Shown in pieces: positions 8,708 through 18,500 of a stretch of DNA of 64,000 nucleotides. A program made the translations under genes and the position numbers. This DNA is from Dactylosporangium aurantiacum (GTDB lineage: Bacteria > Actinomycetota > Actinomycetes > Mycobacteriales > Micromonosporaceae). The stretch spans positions 424,326-488,325 of the forward strand of contig NZ_JNYJ01000007.1 of NCBI RefSeq assembly GCF_000716715.1. Direction: 5' to 3'. How positions within the stretch are numbered: position 1 is the first letter of the stretch; each line of letters starts with the position of its first letter. The notes under the pieces are model-generated. The model saw only the letters and a program-made list of their open reading frames with translations, was not told where the DNA came from and did no database searches.

Positions 8708-9328
8708 TCACAATGCCGGCAGGACGGTGAGTAGGCCGCAACCGTAGGCTTTGCCGCGTCCTACGCCATTGTTGATCAATTCCGTGAGAGCAAGCGGATC
8801 GTTCACTGTCGCTGTAGCGGCGATGTGGGCGACGCGGAGCGGATGGTTGCCGGCGCGGCCGACAGTCACCGGGGCATCGAGGATCTCAACGTTGCGCAAG
8901 CCCGGTTCGAGCCGCGCGGTGAGCCAGCCCTGAAGCTCGCTGTCGGGGACGGGCAGACGTCGGCCGGTGCGGGACTGGCAACGCACCGCATTGATGTCGA
9001 CTCGGAGGTGAACACGTCCACCCGGGTGCAGGTTGGCTATGACGCCGGTGAGGTCGGTGACGCGGATGCCGTAGTCGGTGCGGGCCGGCGGTGCAGCGGC
9101 CTGCAAAAGGATTCGCGGATGCGGCCGGTGTTCGACGCGGTACAGGATGCCGGCGGTGCCTCGGCGCTGGTCCTGTGGTCCGGGCAGATCGGGTCGGAAG
9201 AGGGTCATGACCGCTTTGTGGATCTGGTCGCGGTCGCTCCAGTCGCGGACGTGCCTGATGAGGGCCGGATGGTTCAGTGGGACAGCGGCGAGTGTCGGCG
9301 TCGGCTGGGCGGTGACGATCGCGGTCAT
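8708..9328 (-). CDS. cas6e: CRISPR type I-E endoribonuclease Cas6e (Cse3/CasE)
   Basis: Cas6e cuts the array transcript inside each repeat and stays bound to the 3' hairpin of the mature crRNA as part of Cascade. The protein has 206 residues, the usual size. The N-terminal half contains the NHPALIRHVRDWSDRDQIHKAVMTLF segment of the first ferredoxin-like fold, with conserved histidines. The C-terminus carries the glycine-rich loop GVGRGKAYGCGLLTVLP typical of Cas6e. The ATG overlaps the cas5e stop codon (ATGA). It is the last cas gene; where cas1 and cas2 would normally follow, there is only a 44-base gap and then the array. Confidence 0.95.
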   Translation of the reverse strand: MTAIVTAQPTPTLAAVPLNHPALIRHVRDWSDRDQIHKAVMTLFRPDLPGPQDQRRGTAGILYRVEHRPHPRILLQAAAPPARTDYGIRVTDLTGVIANLHPGGRVHLRVDINAVRCQSRTGRRLPVPDSELQGWLTARLEPGLRNVEILDAPVTVGRAGNHPLRVAHIAATATVNDPLALTELINNGVGRGKAYGCGLLTVLPAL

Positions 9329-10122
9329 GAGAGGTTCTCCTTTGCCCAGGTCAGCAGTTCGTCGCGGGTCATGGTCGGCGGCTCGACGCGGGTCACGGTT
9401 CGGGTTTGGTAGCCGTAGCGGTCGTGCGGGTGCGGGCCGAGCGGCAGGTCGGCGTGGGTTACGGTCCGGCCCCGCAGTTGCACTGCGTCGCGGGGGTCGA
9501 CCGAGGTGTGAAAGAGGTGCAGGGTTCTGGAGCTGGCCGCGCCGGTCGCGGGCGTCCGGGTGGCGCTGTCGTTGAGCTCGTCCGGGCTGATGCCGAGTAC
9601 GAGCGGCTGGTCCGGCAGGCAGGCTTTCCGGCCGAGGCTGAGCGGCCAGTACGGCTCGATGAGTGCATCTGCAAGATTCCGCAGGTATGCCGGGTTGCCA
9701 TGCAGGAACCAGGTGAACACGGCTCCGGTGAGGTAGGTGCGCCACGTCTGCAGTGTTTGCTGCTGGCCTTTGATGGCCCACGGTCTGCCGTTGCCCATCG
9801 CGATCGTTGCCAGTTTGGCCTGGTCTGCTTCGGAGAGCCACGCGTATTGGCTGATCGGGGGCGGGTTGACGGTGTGGTAGTCGAGCAGGGTCCGGCCCGG
9901 TTGGTCGATCCGGACGGCCATGTGCAGGGCGCGCAGCGGTTGTTCGTCGGCGGGTTCACCGGTAGCGGCGTTCCGGCCATACCGGTTGTGTCCGAGGGCG
10001 GCCCGGGCAAGGCCGAGCAGCCCGGCGTAGCTCGGATAGGGCAGGCTGCCGCGGTGGTTGAACCGCGCTTCCTCGCCCCATGACTGCAGCGGGCCGGCAA
10101 GTCGGCAGACGAGGGTGCTCAC
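9325..10122 (-). CDS. cas5e: CRISPR type I-E Cascade subunit Cas5e (CasD)
   Basis: Cas5e caps the 5' handle of the crRNA in the Cascade complex. The 265-residue protein begins LVCRLAGPLQSWGEEARFNHRGSLPYPSYAGLLGL in pieces, the family hallmark in which GPxQSWG and the PxxSxxxGLL segment are conserved. The start is the GTG at 10122, overlapping the cas7e stop by 4 bases. The length is slightly above the E. coli protein, as is usual in actinomycetes. Confidence 0.95.
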   Translation of the reverse strand: MSTLVCRLAGPLQSWGEEARFNHRGSLPYPSYAGLLGLARAALGHNRYGRNAATGEPADEQPLRALHMAVRIDQPGRTLLDYHTVNPPPISQYAWLSEADQAKLATIAMGNGRPWAIKGQQQTLQTWRTYLTGAVFTWFLHGNPAYLRNLADALIEPYWPLSLGRKACLPDQPLVLGISPDELNDSATRTPATGAASSRTLHLFHTSVDPRDAVQLRGRTVTHADLPLGPHPHDRYGYQTRTVTRVEPPTMTRDELLTWAKENLS

Positions 10123-11336
10123 GACAGTTGGGCGGCGGCAGCGAGGACTTGTTCGGCACACCAAGCGGCTAGGTCTTCCAGGGATCCGGCCGGCTGGGCG
10201 TGGTCGCCTGATGTGACTGTGTCTGCAGCGGTGCCGGCGTAGCGGGCGGGCCGGAACCGGCTGGGCAGGGCGGCGACGGTACGGGTGTGTTCGCGCACCA
10301 GACCGTCGACCGACGGGGCGAGGTACCCGCTGCCGTTGCGGGCGGCGATAGGGGTTTCGAAGGCTGTCTGCAGGCTGGCCGGCAGTTTGGCCGGGACGGC
10401 GAGGACCAGGGCCGGCAGGGTGTGGTAGGCGGTGGTGGCCTGCCGGCCGGTCGGCAGGGCGAGCATGAGCGCTTCGAAGAGGGCGGTGAGCCGGGCAGCG
10501 GCGTCCGGCCTGTCGATGCCTGCCCACGCGGCGGCCAGTTGCCGGACTGACAGGTTGGCGTGCCAGTAGTAGACGCCGCCGGTGAGTTCGTTGATGCCGA
10601 GGTGGCCGGCGCCCCGATCGACGTTGCGCAGGTCGTCTACCGCGGTGAAGTAGTCGACCTCGGAAACGGTGGCGTGGGTCGTGAACGCGTGGCTTCGCTG
10701 GATGGCAGCCTCGATGGCCAGGTCTGGGCGCTGGGCGAACATCCGTCCGAACCCGGCGATGGTCAGTGAGTCGGTGCGCTGTGACTGCACGAAGTCCTCG
10801 ATGGCCAGCGCGGGTGGCTCTCCCGCCGTGATGCCGGCGAAAGCTTTGTGTGCGGCGGCTCGGATTTCTTTCTCGGCCAGCCAGATGAGGGTGGCCTTCG
10901 GCCCATCAACGGTTTCCTCGTCAGCGTCGGCGGTCTCGGTGTCACCGTCGGCGGCCGCTGGTTCGGTGGCGGCGCCTTTGCCGCGCCGTTTGGGTTGTTT
11001 CGGTTCCTTCTCGCGGTCCTTCGCGGTCAGTGATGTGATGGTTTTCGTGGCGGTGGCGCGCAGCGCAGCCGTCTGTTGTTCGGTGATCGTGTCGCCCGCT
11101 TCGGCGATGAGCTTCTCGACCAGTTCGGTGATCTTCTCGGCGACGAGCGCGGACCGGAAGGTTCTGTCGGCGTCGGATCCTGCTTCGAAGCTGTGCCGCT
11201 TCGGTCGGGTCATGGCCTGGGAGGAGATCCGGCTGCGGGTGGCCCCGCCGTAGTCGATCGATTTCGGGGATCCGGCGTCGTCGCGGTTGGGATTGGCGGC
11301 GGCGAAGCTGAACAGGATGTGCAGGTTCAGGTACAC
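10119..11336 (-). CDS. cas7e: CRISPR type I-E Cascade backbone Cas7e (Cse4/CasC)
   Basis: Cas7e forms the six-subunit backbone that coats the crRNA spacer. This 405-residue protein carries the family signature near its N-terminus: LNLHILFSFAAANPNRDDAGSPK followed by RSRISSQAMTRPKRHSFE (pieces of one run). An acidic, lysine-containing insertion at about residues 120-150 (EKEPKQPKRRGKGAAT...) looks disordered and is lineage specific. The GTG at 11336 is chosen because GGAG lies just before it and homologues begin immediately before the LHxL strand; an earlier GTG at 11378 is possible. There is a 90-base gap to cse2, the only real gap in the operon. Confidence 0.95.
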   Translation of the reverse strand: MYLNLHILFSFAAANPNRDDAGSPKSIDYGGATRSRISSQAMTRPKRHSFEAGSDADRTFRSALVAEKITELVEKLIAEAGDTITEQQTAALRATATKTITSLTAKDREKEPKQPKRRGKGAATEPAAADGDTETADADEETVDGPKATLIWLAEKEIRAAAHKAFAGITAGEPPALAIEDFVQSQRTDSLTIAGFGRMFAQRPDLAIEAAIQRSHAFTTHATVSEVDYFTAVDDLRNVDRGAGHLGINELTGGVYYWHANLSVRQLAAAWAGIDRPDAAARLTALFEALMLALPTGRQATTAYHTLPALVLAVPAKLPASLQTAFETPIAARNGSGYLAPSVDGLVREHTRTVAALPSRFRPARYAGTAADTVTSGDHAQPAGSLEDLAAWCAEQVLAAAAQLS

Positions 11337-11426
11337 GAGCGCTCCAGGGTTCGGCTGGCGGGCGGGATTCGCCCGCACTCGAGTGAGGAATGTGCGCGAA
11401 GGTGCGGTAGATCGGTCCGGTCCGGC

Positions 11427-11966
11427 TCAGCCGGGAACACGCGTGTGGAACTGCTCGAGCAGTCGGCGGCGGTTGCGGCGCCGACCGTCGACCGTCGGGA
11501 AGTCCCAGCTTCGGTAGAGGCGGTAGAGCTGGTGCCAGTCCAGCGTCAGCCGCTGCACAGCGCCGGCGTGCAGGATGCCGGCCAGATGACGGTGGGCGAC
11601 CGGCAGGTCCATGCGCTGCACTGCGAGGAGCCGTGCCGCGACGGTGGACGCTGACAGCACGTTCCGTTCGACCAGGTCCGCGGCAAGGTCGCCGAGGCCG
11701 GTTTTCTCTGCGTGGCGCAGCGTCGGGTGGGCCGCGGTTGCGGCGGCGTGCAGCAGCAGCGGTGTGCGGAGCCAGACCGCCCCCGACCAGTACCGGGCCA
11801 GGTAGCGGTAGGCGCGATCCTGCATCGCTGGGATGTCGCCGCGACGCAGCGCGGCCCGGATCTCGGCCCGCTGCAGTGCCGGCAACAGCCACGGCAGGTA
11901 GTCCTTGTCGGGGGCTGTGCGTTCGGCCGGCGGGGATGGCGCGGCACTGGGGGATGGGCTGGTCAC
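11427..11966 (-). CDS. cse2: CRISPR type I-E small subunit Cse2 (CasB)
   Basis: Cse2 forms the dimer on the inner face of Cascade that stabilises the target and displaced DNA strands. The 179-residue protein is largely helical and basic, with the typical order: an N-terminal helix after a Pro/Ser-rich tail (SPSPSAAPSPPAE), AEIRAALRRGD, a central HHxxxx-like WLRTPLLLHAAATAAHP, and the C-terminal LDWHQLYRLYRSWDF. The GTG at 11966 overlaps the cse1 stop codon and follows a GGAGGAA site at good spacing, so it is preferred over the upstream in-frame codon at 11981. Confidence 0.93.
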   Translation of the reverse strand: MTSPSPSAAPSPPAERTAPDKDYLPWLLPALQRAEIRAALRRGDIPAMQDRAYRYLARYWSGAVWLRTPLLLHAAATAAHPTLRHAEKTGLGDLAADLVERNVLSASTVAARLLAVQRMDLPVAHRHLAGILHAGAVQRLTLDWHQLYRLYRSWDFPTVDGRRRNRRRLLEQFHTRVPG

Positions 11967-13597
11967 GTGGGTTTCCTCCACAGCACTCGGTCAGCGGTGA
12001 TCGTTGAGGCGGCGTAGCGGGTGGTGGCGGCGTACGGTGCGGTCGCGGTGCGCAGCGCGGTGCGGGCCGCCGCCCACAGCTGGTCCTGCGCCTGTAGTTC
12101 AGTAAGCTGCCCGGCGCGGACTTGATCCAGTGCGCGGTCAGCGGCGTCGAGCCAGAGCCGGCGGGCGGTGCCGGCCGCGGTAGCCACCGGCCCGTCCTTC
12201 AACGGTGCCGCCACCCGCTTGCCGGTCTTGTTGTCGATGCGAGCCAGCGCGAGCCGCACCGCCCAGATGAGTCGTGCCTCGATCGCGCCGGTGCCGGCGA
12301 AGCATGCGGTCAGTAGCCCGTCGAGGTCGGTCAGTTCCGGGTCGAGCAGGACGCTGGACAACGTCACGGTCGCGGTGTGCTTCCACTTCGGGGCGGTCGC
12401 CGCGCCCTGCTTGTCCGCCAGCAGCAGTTCGAGGATCTCGGCGTGTCGGGCCTGCCGGCCGGCGGGCAGCCACAGCCGCTCCTCGCTGATCACACCGTGG
12501 CTCAACAGCTGCGGGTTGCCGGGCCAGCCGGGTCGGCGGAGCGCGTTGAGGGTTTCGATACGGTGGTCGTCGGCGGACAGGCGCAGCGTCTGCTGGCTTC
12601 CGGGGGTGCGGCCTTCGATAAGGATCCGGTGAGGGTCAGCGTCGCGGGCGGATTCCCGCAGCAGTTTGACCCGGTCCGGGTCGGCGGGTACCGGGCCGCG
12701 GAGCACCTGCACGACGCGCCCGTCGCTGGCGGGTGGGCCGAGCAGCACCGACGTGCCGGTCATCGTGTACCGGTAGAGCGGATCGTCGTACGGGCCGGGC
12801 TGGTCGCCGTCCGCCCATGCCACACCAGCCGATGACGTGCCGGGATAGATGACCAGGTCCGTGGTGAGGTTGCGCAGCAGGGTGCCGAACAGACTGCCGG
12901 CAACCCGGAACACGTGCGTGAGCCGAGCCGGGCCTTCCCCGAACGTCGACCCCTGCTGGGAGCTGATCGTTCGCCCCTCAGCGCGCACCTCAGCGGTGTT
13001 GCCGTTGAGGGTGTAATACCAACGCCCGACGAGTGCCCGGGCCGCCGCCATAGGCGGCAGTCCGCCAGTCATGTCCGGATCGCTGCCCTTGGTGAACCAG
13101 GCCGTCTCACCTTCACCCGGTAGGTGCGCGGCAAGCTCGACGAACGACTTCAGTTCGGGTTTGAGCGACGCTTCGATCAGTCTCGGGTCCTGCAGGAACG
13201 GCGACACCGGGTGGTACAGCCACAGCCGGTCCTGCAGTTCGTCGAGGACAGCACGCACCTCGCCGACGGTGAAGCCGCTGTTGTCCCGCATCCGCTGCGT
13301 CCAGTGGTCGGCGTCAGTGTTGGTGCGGCGAACCAGGAGCGCGGTGAGCGCGGTGAGGAAGCGACGCAGCCCGGCACGGATCAGCGGGTTCGGTTCGGCC
13401 AGATCCCGCCACTCGTGCGCACGCTGGAGCAGATCCTGCAGCCCGACGAGTTGTACCGGGCTCCCGTCGCGGTAGACCGGCACCCACTCGAGCTCCTTCA
13501 GGTCATACAGCGGCGCGGCGTGCGCCTGCCGCAGCTCGACCCGGACGTTGTCGACGCGGACCTGCTCGCGGGCTGCTGCAGTCGCTGTTTGGGGCAT
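11963..13597 (-). CDS. cse1: CRISPR type I-E large subunit Cse1 (Cas8e/CasA)
   Basis: Cse1 recognises the PAM and recruits Cas3. The 544-residue protein matches the family in length and order: an N-terminal segment LYDLKELEWVPVYRDGSPVQLVGLQDLL, then RRFLTALTALLVRRT, DRLWLYHPVSPFLQDPRL, the NTAEVRAEGRTISSQQGSTFGEGPARLTH part of the Zn/PAM-side domain, and a helical C-terminal bundle. The ATG follows AGGAGG by 9 bases. The start abuts the cas3 stop codon (TGATG, one-base overlap). Nothing suggests inactivation. Confidence 0.95.
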   Translation of the reverse strand: MPQTATAAAREQVRVDNVRVELRQAHAAPLYDLKELEWVPVYRDGSPVQLVGLQDLLQRAHEWRDLAEPNPLIRAGLRRFLTALTALLVRRTNTDADHWTQRMRDNSGFTVGEVRAVLDELQDRLWLYHPVSPFLQDPRLIEASLKPELKSFVELAAHLPGEGETAWFTKGSDPDMTGGLPPMAAARALVGRWYYTLNGNTAEVRAEGRTISSQQGSTFGEGPARLTHVFRVAGSLFGTLLRNLTTDLVIYPGTSSAGVAWADGDQPGPYDDPLYRYTMTGTSVLLGPPASDGRVVQVLRGPVPADPDRVKLLRESARDADPHRILIEGRTPGSQQTLRLSADDHRIETLNALRRPGWPGNPQLLSHGVISEERLWLPAGRQARHAEILELLLADKQGAATAPKWKHTATVTLSSVLLDPELTDLDGLLTACFAGTGAIEARLIWAVRLALARIDNKTGKRVAAPLKDGPVATAAGTARRLWLDAADRALDQVRAGQLTELQAQDQLWAAARTALRTATAPYAATTRYAASTITADRVLWRKPT

Positions 13598-16320
13598 CAG
13601 GGTTGACCTCCTGTCGGATGGTTGTGCAGCCCGTACTCGTCGAAGCGGTAGCCGGCAGGCAGCGAACCGACCGGGAGGGGCAGCACGTCGTTGAGCAGAG
13701 TCGCCGGATGCCAGCCGTGCGGTGGCTGACCGGCGGCGGCCCGGAGCCGGCTGGCCAGCCTCCCGGACACCGGGATCACATGCCGCAGCGCCTCGATCAG
13801 CGTCCGTCCCCCACGCACGTCGAGCAGCTCCGCGACACCGCCCGGCCACGCGATCTGGTGGCGGCCGGTCGGGTCGTACAGCAGCACCTGGACAGTGTCG
13901 GCGTCGCGGAGCCTGGTGACGGCCTCCTCGCGCCACAGCTCCCCGCGAGTCAACGCCGCCAGCGCCGGCACACCAGCCCACCCGTCCCCCGCACGCATCG
14001 CCGTCCGCCAGTCCCGCGCCACGGACGCCACGTCGACGCCGACACGGTGCGCGGCAGCCGAGGCCGCGCCCGCGGCCAGTAGATGCGCCAATTCCGGGTT
14101 CGTGTCGGACCAGTCGTCCGTGTCAAGGTCCTCAAGACGTACGTCGGCGGCGTCGACGGCACCCTGCACGTCCTCGGGGATCCGTAGCCGGTCGCGGTCT
14201 CCGCCGGCCAGTGCCTCCGTCGCCCGCCACGTGCGACGGATCTCCGCCCGGCTGTACGGGTAGTGCGCGCCGGCGTCCAGGTCGCCGGATGCGGCTGTTG
14301 GGACCAGGATGTGCAGCACCGGGTCGCCGTGTCGGCCGGCGACGGCCAGAGGGTGTATCCAGCCGCCAGCGATCGGGATGGAGTGCCGCCATTGCCGGCC
14401 GGCCCGCTGCAGCAACGACGGCATGGGCGCGAGGTCGGTGAACACGACGTCCAGGTCGATGTCCAGGCTGGCCTCGGCGAGCTGGGTGGCCACCACCGTC
14501 ACCGGACCCGCCTGCGCGGTCGGCCCGGTCCGCTGCAGCAGTTGCCGGACCGCGTCTTCCCGCTGCCCGAACGTCATCCGTCCCTGGAGCAGGAGCACCG
14601 GCTCGCCACGTTCGGCGAGCTCGATGGCCACCGCCACCGCGCGATCCACCCGGTTCACGATCACCCCGAGCCTCGCCTGCCGGTCGCCGGCCCGGGCCTG
14701 CAGCACCAGCTCGACCGTTGCGGTGTCGAACCGGGCGGCTGCAAGCCGGTGCACGTGAAGGCGATGCACGTACGACCGGTGGGCTGCAAGCCGCTGCTGT
14801 ACGACCCCACGGTCGTCGACCGACGTGACGGCCGGATACAGCCCGGGCAGCACGGGCGGCGCAGCGTTCTCGCCGGAACGGTTCCATCCGGCCTGGTAAG
14901 CGGCCACGTACTCGCGCAGCCGTCGGGTCGGCAGGGTCGCGGTCAGCAATGTCACCCGGGCGCGGACAAACCCAAGCCAGCCCAGCACCCGGCACAGCAG
15001 CCGATCCTGGTACGGGTCGTACGTATGCACCTCGTCGAGCACCACATGCTTCCCGGCCAGCGCCGCCAGCCGCACCGGCGCGAACTTGTGCGAGACGCCG
15101 ACGGCGAGGACCTGGTCGCACGTCATCACGCCCACCGGCGCGGTCAGCGCCCGGTGACGACCACGAAACCACGACCCGGGCCGTAGCCCCGACTGCATCT
15201 CCTCGTCATCACACACACCGGCGGGGATGGCAGGTGACTGCTGGTAGAACGCATTGAGCAACGCCCGCCCGTGGGCCAGATGCGCGAAACCGTCGGTTCC
15301 GGTGTAGAACCGCAGCACCCGGCCCAGCATCGCATCAGCCATCGCCGTTGTCGGCAAACCCCAAATCAGCCCGTCGCGGCACCCGCCACCCGCGGCGTGC
15401 CGCCACAGCCCGGCCTCGGTCTTCCCCTCACCCATCGGCACCGCCACAATTGCCAGCCCTGGCCCGTGCTCGGCGTCGACCGCCCACTGCTGTACCGGCC
15501 GTGCCGGCTCAAACGGAAACACCTGCCCGAAGCTGCCGGGCCGGCGAACCGGCAAGCCGATCGATCGCTCAACCCATGCCTCCGCGTCGGCAACACGTCG
15601 CGCGAAGTACTTCTGTGGCTCCGCCAGCAGTTGGAGGCATTCGTGGTCGGCCAGGAACGTGGCGTCGCTGGCCAGCCAGTCCGCGAGACACACCAAACCG
15701 GTCAGCAGCGGCACCGCCGGTCCGGCATCTTCCGGGTCATCGGCCGCCGTCGGCCGCCTCACCGCGGCATCGAGCGCTATCAGCACCGCATCCTGCTCGG
15801 CCCGCCACCCACCGGACTCGTCAAGGAACCGGTAATGCTCGTCCACCACTCTGGGGATGCGATCCACATCGGGCTGGAACCGGCCATGGTGACCGGATAC
15901 CGCGGCACATGCCCACGATGGCAGCCCGTCCCGCTCAAGCATGTACGCGCTCAGCGCCTCGTGCCGCAACAAGACGCGCGCCTGCGAAGGCAGCGCCACG
16001 GCACGCGCCAACCATTTCGGGCTTGGCCGCGGCAGGCCGAGCCCGGACACGAACGCTGCAAACCGGCCTGCAGCAACGGTAAGCAGCTGCCCTTGGTGCA
16101 AAGGGCCGACCTTCCCGAGATCATGAGCGCCAGCCACCCACGCGAACCGCCGGTCCGCAGTCTCAGCAGACCAGCGCAACGCCCGGACAAGAAGGTCCTG
16201 GACCGGGGCGCTGAGCACATCGCGGTACAGCACCAACGCGACCGCAGCGGTATCCAAGGCATGCGCCGCCACAGGGTACGGCGCGCTACGCCCATCCCAC
16301 TTAGCCCACGGTGCGGTCAC
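13597..16320 (-). CDS. cas3: CRISPR type I-E helicase-nuclease Cas3
   Basis: Cas3 unwinds and degrades Cascade-marked DNA. This 907-residue protein has an N-terminal HD nuclease domain (HALDTAAVA, then AGAHDLGKVG supplying the HD pair) followed by a superfamily 2 helicase. The helicase motifs are VPMGEGKTEAGL (Walker A), VLDEVHTYDPYQD (DExH), LLTATLP (motif III), and LLQRAGRQWRH (motif VI). All catalytic motifs are present. The GTG at 16320 is chosen because homologues begin just before the PWAKWDG-PYPVAAHALD region. No clear ribosome binding site precedes it, so the message may be leaderless. It heads the cas operon. Confidence 0.95.
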   Translation of the reverse strand: MTAPWAKWDGRSAPYPVAAHALDTAAVALVLYRDVLSAPVQDLLVRALRWSAETADRRFAWVAGAHDLGKVGPLHQGQLLTVAAGRFAAFVSGLGLPRPSPKWLARAVALPSQARVLLRHEALSAYMLERDGLPSWACAAVSGHHGRFQPDVDRIPRVVDEHYRFLDESGGWRAEQDAVLIALDAAVRRPTAADDPEDAGPAVPLLTGLVCLADWLASDATFLADHECLQLLAEPQKYFARRVADAEAWVERSIGLPVRRPGSFGQVFPFEPARPVQQWAVDAEHGPGLAIVAVPMGEGKTEAGLWRHAAGGGCRDGLIWGLPTTAMADAMLGRVLRFYTGTDGFAHLAHGRALLNAFYQQSPAIPAGVCDDEEMQSGLRPGSWFRGRHRALTAPVGVMTCDQVLAVGVSHKFAPVRLAALAGKHVVLDEVHTYDPYQDRLLCRVLGWLGFVRARVTLLTATLPTRRLREYVAAYQAGWNRSGENAAPPVLPGLYPAVTSVDDRGVVQQRLAAHRSYVHRLHVHRLAAARFDTATVELVLQARAGDRQARLGVIVNRVDRAVAVAIELAERGEPVLLLQGRMTFGQREDAVRQLLQRTGPTAQAGPVTVVATQLAEASLDIDLDVVFTDLAPMPSLLQRAGRQWRHSIPIAGGWIHPLAVAGRHGDPVLHILVPTAASGDLDAGAHYPYSRAEIRRTWRATEALAGGDRDRLRIPEDVQGAVDAADVRLEDLDTDDWSDTNPELAHLLAAGAASAAAHRVGVDVASVARDWRTAMRAGDGWAGVPALAALTRGELWREEAVTRLRDADTVQVLLYDPTGRHQIAWPGGVAELLDVRGGRTLIEALRHVIPVSGRLASRLRAAAGQPPHGWHPATLLNDVLPLPVGSLPAGYRFDEYGLHNHPTGGQP

Positions 16321-16626
16321 GGTCGGACAGTATGCCGGGCACCACCGACAAAATTCGGCAGCGAGGCGGTTCGAGTACAACCGCCATGACAGTGAAATAA
16401 GCATTCCGAAACACCTAGTCCCGAATGCTCCAAATTGCAGATGGCGCACACGAGACCGGCGGGCACCACGCCAGTTCGACATTTACTAAGCAGCAGGTCG
16501 AGCTGCTCTAAGGAACCGGGCAGGTGCGGCATGAACCCGATGGCGTCTCAGCGGGCCTGTGGTGGATGGCCGGTCGAGCGGTGCAGGGAGGACGGCGTAC
16601 TCGACGGCATGAGCGTCGGCGTCGAC

Positions 16627-17263
16627 GGATGACCCCCGCGCGTGCGGGGAGGACGACAGCACGCTGCAGGTGCAGTTCAACCAGGACGGATGATCCCCGC
16701 GCGTGCGGGAAGATACCGGCGCCCCGTTCTGGCTGTCCAACGGCGAGGGATGACCCCCGCGCGTGCGGGGAGGACATGGCGAGAGCGTCCTGGTTGAAGC
16801 CCATCCAGGGATGACCCCCGCGGGTGCGGGGAGGGGCGGCCCGGACAACGGCGTTTTCGTCCTGCCAGGATGACCCCCGCGCGTACGGGGAGGACCTGAT
16901 ACCACAGCCTGCTCTTGGAGAACAACAAGGGATGACCCCCGCGCGTGCTGTGCGGGGAACCGGCCGGATCGCGATGACGGCGTAGTTGTTTGTGGGATGA
17001 CCCCGCGCGTGCGGGGAGGACGCCAGGACCTGGTACATCGAGACGACGACCATGGGATGACCCCCGCGAGTGCGGGGAGGACACGTGGCGCGGCATGAGC
17101 AACGGCGACCGCCCGGGATGACCCCCGCGTGCAGGGAGGACGCGGTCCCCACGATCAGCACGGCCAGAAACGTGGGATGACCCCCGCCCGTGCGGGGAGG
17201 ACTTGCTGTCCCGGCGCAAGTGCCGCCAGTTGTCGGGATGACCCCCGCGCGTGCGGGGAGGAT
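16627..17263 (-). CRISPR. CRISPR array 2, type I-E, 11 repeats, degenerate
   Basis: Eleven repeats of the same family as array 1 occur at 16627, 16688, 16748, 16809, 16868, 16930, 16995, 17055, 17116, 17175 and 17236, with spacers of about 32-34 bases. Many carry changes: GATCCCC at 16688, GAGGGG at the end of 16809, an insertion at 16930, short copies at 16995 and 17116, and a terminal GGAT at 17236. A twelfth half-repeat (GCAGGGAGGAC) ends at about 16588, 38 bases before the first copy. The array lies upstream of cas3 in the same orientation as array 1. TAGAGATC occurs 9 bases beyond its leader end. Degeneracy suggests an old array that no longer acquires spacers. Confidence 0.93.
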
Positions 17264-17349
17264 TACGGTCTGTAGAGATCAGGCACCTCTACCTGCTGAA
17301 ACTCAAGACACGGTCGAAGCGTTGTCACACCCGCGTCACAACGGCATGA

Positions 17350-17526
17350 CTATCGTCGCCGGATCAGGCGATAGAGAACACCGAACGCGAGAAGTGAAAC
17401 GGCAACCGGTCCCCGAGCATCCGGCCAGTGCCACACCGCGACACCGATGGCGACGCAGAGCATCATGACCACGACGAGGTGGAGCGGGATGCCGCCCTCG
17501 GACGGCATGTCGTTCGACTGACGCAT
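17350..17526 (-). CDS. Small two-helix membrane protein
   Basis: This 58-residue protein has a polar N-terminus (MRQSNDMPSEGGIP), a hydrophobic segment LHLVVVMMLCVAIGVAVWHW, a short polar turn with PDARGP, and a second hydrophobic segment VAVSLLAFGVLYRLI ending in RRR. That predicts two membrane helices with a positive cytosolic tail. An AAAGGGCG stretch precedes the ATG. The function is unknown. It lies alone between array 2 and a long gene-poor stretch. Confidence 0.55.
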   Translation of the reverse strand: MRQSNDMPSEGGIPLHLVVVMMLCVAIGVAVWHWPDARGPVAVSLLAFGVLYRLIRRR

Positions 17527-17693
17527 AGCGCCCTTTCTTCTAAGGGTCGCCCAGGCGCCTCCGGCGTACGCCGACATCTACCAGCTACCAGTTTGCACTG
17601 CACCAGCACAGACCAGGTGACAAGCTAGGCTAGACATGCCGTGAGCGCTGCAACGCTTCCGGCGAGGCGCCCACGCGGGCGTTGATGGATTGC

Positions 17694-17725
17694 GGAGGGG
17701 ATGGCGGCATGCCGCCGTCCCCTCC
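17694..17725. repeat. 32-base near-perfect palindrome
   Basis: GGAGGGGATGGCGGCA is followed directly by its reverse complement with one G/T mismatch. As RNA it would form a 16-bp hairpin with almost no loop. No T-run follows on either strand, so it could be a protein binding site or a processed terminator of the small membrane gene's neighbourhood. Confidence 0.6.
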
Positions 17726-18500
17726 GTTGTCGTCGGGGCTGGGTACCTCGACGACAACACCATACGCTCCGTCACGACGATAAGGTCGTCATTCAAGCGA
17801 CGATCACCACTACATCGTCACCGCAGGAAGAGGCACATTCCTTTGGTGGAACACGACTTGCCTCTCAACCAGCGAGAGAGTCGCGTCGTCATTGACGCCC
17901 TCGGAACGACGCCGTCAATCCAGAGTGCAACTACATAGAGTGACATTTCTATCAGATGTGTCCGGTGGCACCTGCCGTAAGCCGGCCCCGCCGAACTCCG
18001 CGAGAGCCTGACTGAACCCGGCGCGCGACGAGTGTGAGGCGCAGTCTGCCCGACCAAAATTGGGCGCCATCTCGCACCGCCGATCATGAAGCACCTCACG
18101 GAAGGTGACGCCTGCCGCAGCATCGGACAGTGCCGTGCGTCGGTTCGGAACCACTGGCCACATGCCGACGCGAGACGACAACCTCGCCAGGAACACCTGC
18201 TCTGGAACGATTCGATCGCTATGTGATCCCCATCACATCAGCTGGCGTCGGCGTGTCGATCGCGATGCGGCGACGGCACGACGTCGACGGGCCTGTCTCC
18301 CGGCTCTCCATGGCGACACGACCCGTTAGCCCCCTCGGTTTGGCTAGTGCGGGGCGTCGGCATGCTCGGCGAGCGCCCTCAGCCCTGGCGATGTGCCCCG
18401 GCCGGCGACCCGGATCAGTTCACTGATGGCGCTCCGTGCCTCCACGTGCGTGCGATCAACTCGGGCGCAAGTTTCTTCAGGTTCGCAGATCAGCAGTGCG
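17726..18500. other. Gene-poor stretch
   Basis: Short open frames occur on both strands, but none has a protein-like composition, a ribosome binding site or a recognisable domain. I see no repeat or RNA gene here. Confidence 0.5.
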
